64,000 bases of DNA from Clostridiales bacterium (lineage in GTDB: Bacteria; Bacillota; Clostridia; Lachnospirales; Lachnospiraceae), in the NCBI GenBank assembly GCA_029006795.1, contig JAQXGQ010000044.1, positions 1-64,000 on the forward strand, read 5' to 3'. Shown in pieces: positions 58,561-64,000 of the stretch (its first letter is position 1; every line of letters starts with the position of its first letter). Position numbers and translations under genes: made by a program. The notes beneath the pieces are model-generated. The model had not been told where the DNA came from. It did no database searches and saw only the letters and a program-made list of their open reading frames with translations.

Positions 58561-59661
58561 ATGGCGGAGCGGAATAAACATTATGTTGAGTTAAAGCATA
58601 TTAATAAAAATTATAAAAATTTCAAAGCCTCGAAGGATATTAATTTTGAAATTGAAAAAGGGAAATTAATCGCACTTTTAGGCCCCAGCGGAAGTGGAAA
58701 AACTACCATTCTTCGCATGATAGCAGGATTAGAGACAGCAGATTCCGGTGACATCATTATCGATGGGAATGTGGTGAATGATGTGCCGGCAAGTGAGCGT
58801 GGAATTGGTTTTGTGTTTCAGAATTATGCACTGTTTCGTTATATGACCGTGTATGACAATATTGCCTTTGGGCTTACGGTAAAGAAATGGAACAAATCCG
58901 ATATCAAACGCAGGGTAGATGAACTGGTGGAGCTAGTCGGACTAAAGGGGTTTGAAAAGCGCTATCCAAACCAGCTTTCCGGCGGGCAGAGACAGAGGGT
59001 GGCATTTGCGAGGGCGTTAGCACCGAATCCAGAGTTGTTATTGTTAGACGAACCCTTTGCCGCCATTGACGCCAAAGTTCGGCAGGAACTGCGCAGCTGG
59101 CTTCGGGAAATGATTACCAAAGTGGGAATTACCAGTATTTTTGTCACCCATGACCAGGACGAGGCAATTGAGGTGGCGGATGAGATTATCATTACCAATC
59201 GTGGACGAATTGAGCAGATAGGAACACCGATAGATATTTACAGTAAGCCGGAAACACCTTTTGTGGCAGAATTTATGGGAAATCCCACACGTATTGCAAA
59301 TATCAGCCAGTTCCGGGGATATGAGGAATTAGATCCGAAACTTCATGCAGTCATAAGGCCGGAAAATGTCAGTGTAACAAAGAAGGAGGAGCAGAGCCGT
59401 TATTCTTCTTCCGTGGAGGAAGGTGTTGTAGAACAGGTGCTGTTTCGAGGCAGAGAAGTAGAACTCCTTGTCAGAGTCAATGACGCGCTGCTGACGGCAA
59501 ACCGCAGATTAGAGGAGCCGCGGATTGAAAAGGGAGAGAAAGTCAATGTCTTTATTTACCGCGTGTTTGCTTTTTCGGAAAGTTCAGAGGAAAAGAAACC
59601 GTCGGAGGTATTGATTGTGGATAATGCCAATGTCGAGACAGAAAAACTGTTCTATATTTAA
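58561..59661 (+). CDS. cysA: Sulfate ABC transporter ATP-binding protein CysA
   Basis: This 366-residue ATPase powers sulfate import. Walker A GPSGSGKTT is near 39-47, the signature LSGGQRQR near 139, Walker B LLLLDEP just after, and the switch His in VTHDQDEA near 194. The C-terminal 120 residues form the TOBE-like regulatory part (AVIRPENVSV). ATG 58561 follows GAGGAAAAAT and gives the family N-terminus; ATG 58549 and earlier codons inside cysW are less likely. AprA follows after a 66-bp gap. Confidence 0.93.
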   Translation: MAERNKHYVELKHINKNYKNFKASKDINFEIEKGKLIALLGPSGSGKTTILRMIAGLETADSGDIIIDGNVVNDVPASERGIGFVFQNYALFRYMTVYDNIAFGLTVKKWNKSDIKRRVDELVELVGLKGFEKRYPNQLSGGQRQRVAFARALAPNPELLLLDEPFAAIDAKVRQELRSWLREMITKVGITSIFVTHDQDEAIEVADEIIITNRGRIEQIGTPIDIYSKPETPFVAEFMGNPTRIANISQFRGYEELDPKLHAVIRPENVSVTKKEEQSRYSSSVEEGVVEQVLFRGREVELLVRVNDALLTANRRLEEPRIEKGEKVNVFIYRVFAFSESSEEKKPSEVLIVDNANVETEKLFYI

Positions 59662-59727
59662 AAAAATGTGGCTGTGGCAGAAAGAGATTCGAAAACTGCA
59701 GGTTACGGAAAGGTATGGTTCATACAT

Positions 59728-61440
59728 ATGAAAACAGAAACGATTGTTGCGGATGTGCTGATTATCGGAGGGGGAACCTCCGGCTGCTATGCCGCACTTA
59801 CCATAGCAGAAACGCAGCCGGATATCAGGGTTGTGATTGCGGAAAAGGCAAATATTATAAGAAGCGGCTGCCTTGCAGCGGGAGTCAATGCGTTAAATGC
59901 CTACATTACCGAGGGCAGGAAGCCTGAGGATTATGTGGAATACGCAAAAAAGGATGCCGCAGGCATTGTGCGGGAGGATTTGCTCCTCTCAATGTCCAAA
60001 GGATTAAACAGGGTGACGGAAAAGTTAGAAGATTTAGGGCTTGTGATTTTAAAGGACGAGAACGGGAAATACGTTACCAGAGGAAACCGAAACATTAAGA
60101 TAAACGGAGAAAACATCAAACCATTGCTTGCAGAAGCAGTAAAGAAACAGAAAAATGTTACAGTTATCAATCATGTAAACATTACGGACTATATTGTCAA
60201 TGAGGGTAGAGTAAGCGGAGCTTATGGCTTCGATGTCAACGAAAAGAAAGCCTATATTTTTACCGCAAAGGCAGTGCTTTGTGCCACCGGTGGAGCTGCG
60301 GGGCTTTACCGTCCAAACAATCCGGGATTTTCCAGACACAAAATGTGGTATTCCCCTTTTAATACGGGAGCCGGATATGCGATGGGTATCTTAGCAGGGG
60401 CGGAAATGACCACCTTTGAGATGCGATTTATTGCATTGCGGTGTAAGGACACCATTGCCCCCACAGGAACCATTGCCCAGGGCGTCGGTGCAAAGCAGAT
60501 TAATTCTTTAGGCGAAAATTACGAAGAAAAATACGGAATTACCACGCAGGAGAGAGTATACGGTACGGTAGCGGAAAATCAGGAGGGCAGGGGCCCCTGT
60601 TATCTGCATACGGAAGGCATTTCAAAAGAACAGGGAGAAGACCTGCTAAAGGCGTACTTAAATATGGCGCCAAGCCAGACCTTAAAATGGATTGAGAGCG
60701 GTAAAACACCGGATGAGCAGGATGTGGAAATCGAGGGAACAGAGCCGTATATCGTGGGCGGTCATACTGCCAGCGGCTACTGGATTGACGATAAGAGACG
60801 CACTACATTAAAAGGCTTATATGCCGCAGGGGATGTGGCAGGAGGATGTCCCCAGAAATATGTTACGGGTGCCTTAGTGGAAGGCGAAATTGCCGCAAAA
60901 ACCATTTTAGAGGATATTGTTCAGGCAGAAGCAAAAACAGAAAAATTTGCGTCAGATTTCGGAGAGATGACAACCAAATTAAATCAGCAGGTGGAAACAG
61001 AATATGAAATCTATTTCTCAGCAGAACCATCGTTCTTTTCCATAGAACAGCTAGAAGAAGCAATGCAGAAGGTGATGGACACCTATGCCGGAGGAATCAG
61101 TACTAATTACAGATACAATGAAAAACAGCTTCGGATTGCCGATGAAAAAATTCGAATGCTGCAGGAGATGGCAGAAAGGCTTCATGCAGAAGATATGGAT
61201 GATTTGCTTCATATTTACGAATTGCGGGAGCGGTTGGTGGTATGCCGGAGCGTCATTGCCCACTTAAAAGCAAGAAAAGAGACGCGCTGGCAGGGATTTT
61301 CTAAGAATATGGATTATCCGAAGCAGAGCGAAGAGTGGAACAAATATGTAAATTCCGTATTACAGGATGGAGAAGTCAAAATAATCATCAGAGAATTAGG
61401 CGGTGTCGAGGACATCAGGACGGAGGTGGGCAGAGCATGA
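59728..61440 (+). CDS. aprA: Adenylylsulfate reductase, flavoprotein subunit (AprA-like)
   Basis: This FAD enzyme should reduce APS to sulfite and AMP with electrons from the next gene's iron-sulfur protein. The 570-residue chain opens with the FAD-binding DVLIIGGGTSGCYAA. It continues with SGCLAAGVNALNAYI, ATGGAAGLYRPNNPG and YVTGALVEGEIAAKTIL, which match AprA better than fumarate reductase or NadB. Context supports this: sulfate transporter before, AprB-like and ATP sulfurylase after. ATG 59728 has only a distant AAAGG; GTG 59668 is possible but has no ribosome site. Apr enzymes are best known from dissimilatory sulfate reducers; here an assimilatory role is inferred. Confidence 0.83.
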   Translation: MKTETIVADVLIIGGGTSGCYAALTIAETQPDIRVVIAEKANIIRSGCLAAGVNALNAYITEGRKPEDYVEYAKKDAAGIVREDLLLSMSKGLNRVTEKLEDLGLVILKDENGKYVTRGNRNIKINGENIKPLLAEAVKKQKNVTVINHVNITDYIVNEGRVSGAYGFDVNEKKAYIFTAKAVLCATGGAAGLYRPNNPGFSRHKMWYSPFNTGAGYAMGILAGAEMTTFEMRFIALRCKDTIAPTGTIAQGVGAKQINSLGENYEEKYGITTQERVYGTVAENQEGRGPCYLHTEGISKEQGEDLLKAYLNMAPSQTLKWIESGKTPDEQDVEIEGTEPYIVGGHTASGYWIDDKRRTTLKGLYAAGDVAGGCPQKYVTGALVEGEIAAKTILEDIVQAEAKTEKFASDFGEMTTKLNQQVETEYEIYFSAEPSFFSIEQLEEAMQKVMDTYAGGISTNYRYNEKQLRIADEKIRMLQEMAERLHAEDMDDLLHIYELRERLVVCRSVIAHLKARKETRWQGFSKNMDYPKQSEEWNKYVNSVLQDGEVKIIIRELGGVEDIRTEVGRA

Positions 61441-61751
61441 GTATTGTTATCAATCAGGAAAAGTGTGTGAAATGCAGGCGGTGCATGGAAGTCTGTCCCG
61501 GTAATCTGATTAAGGCAGATGAAACAGGCAGAGCCTACATCAGGGAGCCAAAGGACTGTTGGGGCTGTACCTCCTGTGTGAAGGAATGCAGGGCAGAAGC
61601 TATCTCATTTTTCTTGGGAGCAGATATGGGCGGACGGGGCAGTCGTCTTACCACCAGAGAAGAAGGGGATTACCGTTACTGGACGATTACAAGTCCGGGA
61701 GGGCAGCAAAAAAACATTACCATCAATAAAAAGGATGCTAATAAATATTAA
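61437..61751 (+). CDS. aprB: Adenylylsulfate reductase, iron-sulfur subunit (AprB-like)
   Basis: This 104-residue ferredoxin-type protein binds two [4Fe-4S] clusters through Cys10, 13, 16 and 20 and Cys41, 44, 47 and 51 (CVKCRRCMEVCP and CWGCTSCVKEC). It should pass electrons to the FAD of AprA. AprB of sulfate reducers is about 150 residues with a tail wrapping AprA; that tail is mostly missing here, ending after a short beta region (YRYWTITSPGG). The ATG overlaps the aprA stop by 4 bp. The electron donor is not in the window. Confidence 0.83.
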   Translation: MSIVINQEKCVKCRRCMEVCPGNLIKADETGRAYIREPKDCWGCTSCVKECRAEAISFFLGADMGGRGSRLTTREEGDYRYWTITSPGGQQKNITINKKDANKY

Positions 61752-61769
61752 AAAGAAGGAGAGAAGAGT

Positions 61770-62669
61770 ATGAGTGGATTATCACATTTAGATGAGTTAG
61801 AAGCAGAGGCGATTTACATTATCCGTGAAGTGGCTGCGGAGTGCGAAAAGCCGGTAATGCTTTACTCCATAGGAAAGGACAGTTCGGTAATGCTGCATCT
61901 TGCGTTAAAGGCATTTTACCCGGAGAAGCCGCCCTTCCCGTTCTTACATATTGATACTACATGGAAATTCAAAGAAATGATAGAGTTTCGTGATCGCATT
62001 GCAAAGGAAAACGGGATTGAAATGTTAGTACATTCCAATCAGGAGGGCATTGATGCCGGAATTAATCCTTTTGACCACGGTGCGGCATATACGGACATTA
62101 TGAAAACCCAGGCACTCAAACAGGGACTGAAAAAATATGGATTTACCGCAGCTTTTGGTGGAGGACGCCGTGACGAGGAAAAATCCAGAGCAAAAGAGAG
62201 AATTTTCTCTTTCCGTAATGAAGCTCAGGCGTGGGATCCGAAAAACCAGAGACCGGAAATGTGGAAACTCTACAATACCAAGATTAATAAAGGTGAGAGC
62301 ATTCGTGTATTCCCGATTTCTAACTGGACGGAAAAAGATATCTGGCAGTACATCAAGAGAGAAAATATTGAAATTGTGCCTCTTTATTTTGCAAAAGAGC
62401 GTCCTGTTGTATACAGGGACGGCAATATCATCATGGTGGATGATGACCGCTTTAAATTCCGGGAAGGGGAAAAGGTGGAAATGAAAAAAGTACGTTTCCG
62501 TACGTTAGGATGTTATCCGCTTACCGGTGGTGTGGAGTCAGATGCCGTGACGTTAGATGAAATCATCGAGGAGACGCTTAGTGCGGTTTCTTCTGAGAGA
62601 ACTAGCCGTGTCATTGACAACGAGGCGGCAGGCAGCATGGAACGAAGAAAAAGGGAGGGATATTTCTAA
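61770..62669 (+). CDS. cysD: Sulfate adenylyltransferase subunit 2
   Basis: CysD makes APS from ATP and sulfate, driven by GTP hydrolysis in CysN. The 299-residue chain has [18 protein letters not shown], the PP-loop [13 protein letters not shown] near 31-43, [35 protein letters not shown]-type residues ([11 protein letters not shown]) and [10 protein letters not shown]. All are catalytic or family motifs. AAGGAGAG precedes ATG 61770. Its stop overlaps the cysN start by 1 bp. Confidence 0.96.
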   Translation: MSGLSHLDELEAEAIYIIREVAAECEKPVMLYSIGKDSSVMLHLALKAFYPEKPPFPFLHIDTTWKFKEMIEFRDRIAKENGIEMLVHSNQEGIDAGINPFDHGAAYTDIMKTQALKQGLKKYGFTAAFGGGRRDEEKSRAKERIFSFRNEAQAWDPKNQRPEMWKLYNTKINKGESIRVFPISNWTEKDIWQYIKRENIEIVPLYFAKERPVVYRDGNIIMVDDDRFKFREGEKVEMKKVRFRTLGCYPLTGGVESDAVTLDEIIEETLSAVSSERTSRVIDNEAAGSMERRKREGYF

Positions 62670-64000
62670 TGAAAGGTTTATTAAAATTTATTACCTGCGG
62701 AAGTGTTGATGATGGAAAATCCACTCTGATAGGACATATTTTATATGATGCAAAGCTGCTTTATGCAGATCAGGAAAAAGCATTAGAGCTTGACAGTAAG
62801 GTGGGTAGCCGCGAGGGAGCCATTGATTATTCGCTGCTGTTAGACGGACTGATGGCAGAGAGGGAACAGGGTATTACCATTGATGTGGCATACCGTTACT
62901 TTACTACGGATCACCGCAGCTTTATCGTTGCCGATACACCGGGACATGAGGAATACACCCGAAATATGGCAGTTGGAGCGTCTTTCGCAGACCTTGCTAT
63001 TATCCTTGTGGATGCAAAACAGGGCGTATTAGTGCAGACGAGACGCCATGCCCGTATTTGTTCCCTGATGGGTATCCGTTACTTTGTATTTGCAGTAAAT
63101 AAAATGGACTTAATCGGCTACGACAAGGAAAAATTTGCCAAGATTGAAAAGCAGATTAAGGAGCTTTCTGAAGAATTATCCTTAGAGAGTGTGAAAATTA
63201 TTCCGGTTTCTGCAACAGAAGGGGATAATGTTACGAAGAAATCCGAAAATATTACATGGTATGAGGGTGAACCTATTTTAACCTACTTAGAGCAGGTGGA
63301 TGTGACCGAGAAATCAAAGGAAAAGGGATTTTATCTGCCGGTACAGCGTGTCTGCCGCCCGAATCATACCTTCCGTGGTTTTCAAGGGCAGATTGAGGCA
63401 GGAGAGATCCATGTGGGAGACGAGATTACAGCGCTGCCAAGCAATGAGAATGCAAAGGTAAAGAGCATTTTAGTCGCAGGTAAGGAAGCAGATCATGCAG
63501 TTACCGGAAATCCTGTGACAATCCAGTTAGACAAAGAGGTGGACGTGTCAAGAGGATGTGTGCTCACGAAGGACAGCGATATCACTGTTGCCCAGAAATT
63601 TACCACAACCCTGCTTTGGATGGATGATGCAAAACTGTCTGTGGGAAGTGACTATCTTGTGAAGCTCGGCACAAAACTGATTGCAGGAACGGTGACGGAA
63701 ATCCGCTATAAAGTGGATGTGAATACCGGGGAGCACTTGTCTACAGACACCTTAAATAAAAATGAGATTGCTGTCTGCGACGTGGTTCTTGACGAGAAAA
63801 TTCCACTGGATGAGTTTAAGAAACATAAGACCTTAGGGGAACTGATTCTCATTGACCGTGTTACAAACATGACATCTGCCTGCGGTGTAGTAGAGCAGTT
63901 TGTGACTGGAGATGAGTTAGAAGACCCTGTATTCTATTATGAAAATCTGACCGCAAGAGGAGATATCTTTGAAGAGTTCTATTACAATATGGAAAAATCT
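62669..64000 (+). CDS. cysN: Sulfate adenylyltransferase subunit 1 (partial, cut by window end)
   Basis: CysN is the GTPase that drives APS formation. The frame stays open for 444 codons from ATG 62669, behind GGGAGGG, to the window edge, with no stop. The G1 loop is GSVDDGKSTLIG near 11, the G3 motif DTPGHEEYT near 88 and the G4 motif NKMDL near 144. Two beta-barrel domains follow, as in EF-Tu-like GTPases. The chain reaches past the usual 3' end of the barrel domains, so a C-terminal extension or fusion (for example to APS kinase) lies outside the window and cannot be judged. Confidence 0.94.
   Translation, partial: MKGLLKFITCGSVDDGKSTLIGHILYDAKLLYADQEKALELDSKVGSREGAIDYSLLLDGLMAEREQGITIDVAYRYFTTDHRSFIVADTPGHEEYTRNMAVGASFADLAIILVDAKQGVLVQTRRHARICSLMGIRYFVFAVNKMDLIGYDKEKFAKIEKQIKELSEELSLESVKIIPVSATEGDNVTKKSENITWYEGEPILTYLEQVDVTEKSKEKGFYLPVQRVCRPNHTFRGFQGQIEAGEIHVGDEITALPSNENAKVKSILVAGKEADHAVTGNPVTIQLDKEVDVSRGCVLTKDSDITVAQKFTTTLLWMDDAKLSVGSDYLVKLGTKLIAGTVTEIRYKVDVNTGEHLSTDTLNKNEIAVCDVVLDEKIPLDEFKKHKTLGELILIDRVTNMTSACGVVEQFVTGDELEDPVFYYENLTARGDIFEEFYYNMEKS

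Noticed and set aside
1-64000. tRNA genes, CRISPR arrays, transposons or prophage
   Set aside because: Intergenic gaps were read for cloverleaf, regularly spaced repeats and transposase motifs; none was found.

Overview
The window looks like chromosomal core DNA from a spore-forming, low-to-mid GC Gram-positive anaerobe, most likely a member of the Lachnospiraceae (Clostridia). The pointers are spoVG, yabP, yabQ and spoIIE, a CotS-type coat protein, the glgC-glgD pair, a DnaD/DnaI pair, the long clostridial PRPP synthetase, a DUF6465-type protein, strong GGAGG ribosome binding sites and frequent GTG/TTG starts. I could not fix the genus. No phage, insertion sequence, CRISPR array, rRNA or tRNA was seen.

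Layout. 5-3845: an ABC exporter made of an ATPase and a large FtsX-type permease with a coiled coil. 3915-7664: a cytidylate-kinase-like protein, a small unknown protein, a GH31 alpha-glucosidase and an Arg-Asp-repeat protein. 7800-11263: a large membrane-anchored protein ending in a C39-like fold that has lost its catalytic residues, an atypical HPr, and an Ala/Lys-rich protein. 11403-16464 (minus strand): prs, dnaI, a dnaD/dnaB-like gene and murC, with two tandem pairs of perfect DnaA boxes between the dnaD-like gene and murC. 16759-19460: glgC-glgD-spoVG. 19854-26623: a one-domain GlmU-like enzyme behind a structured leader, pth, mfd, a foldase-like lipoprotein and a shikimate kinase. 26623-29588: an M23 endopeptidase and murA. 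29681-30790 (minus): an HD-GYP protein. 30859-32379: a SAM-I riboswitch and metK. 32559-36959: a two-component system (kinase first), an RluA-type enzyme and proS. 37170-44289: a GGDEF protein, cca, a CotS-like kinase-fold protein and a PEGA lipoprotein. 44387-49386: phosphoglucomutase, HU, then rqcP-yabP-yabQ-divIC and a MATE transporter. 49603-55360: spoIIE-tilS-hpt-ftsH, an order also known from Bacillus. 55735-64000: a sulfate uptake and activation operon (sbp-cysT-cysW-cysA-aprA-aprB-cysD-cysN), with cysN cut by the window end.

How the genes work together. The last operon imports sulfate, activates it to APS (CysDN) and reduces APS to sulfite with a flavin/Fe-S AprAB-type reductase rather than CysH. 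GlgC/GlgD and phosphoglucomutase feed glycogen, and the GH31 enzyme releases glucose. MurA, MurC, the GlmU-like enzyme and the M23 enzyme serve the cell wall. HD-GYP and GGDEF proteins show that cyclic di-GMP is both made and broken down.

The main non-coding signals are: clustered DnaA boxes next to primosome genes; a spoIIE promoter with a 21-bp spacer and Spo0A-box-like sequences; two sporulation-linked genes (cotS-like and yabP) whose Shine-Dalgarno sequences lie in strong hairpins; a structured 5' leader before the GlmU-like gene; a possible C-rich small RNA after ftsH; a perfect 16-bp inverted repeat at a two-component-system promoter; and a 69% GC hairpin element between converging genes. 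All family names rest on reading motifs by eye; no database search was made.
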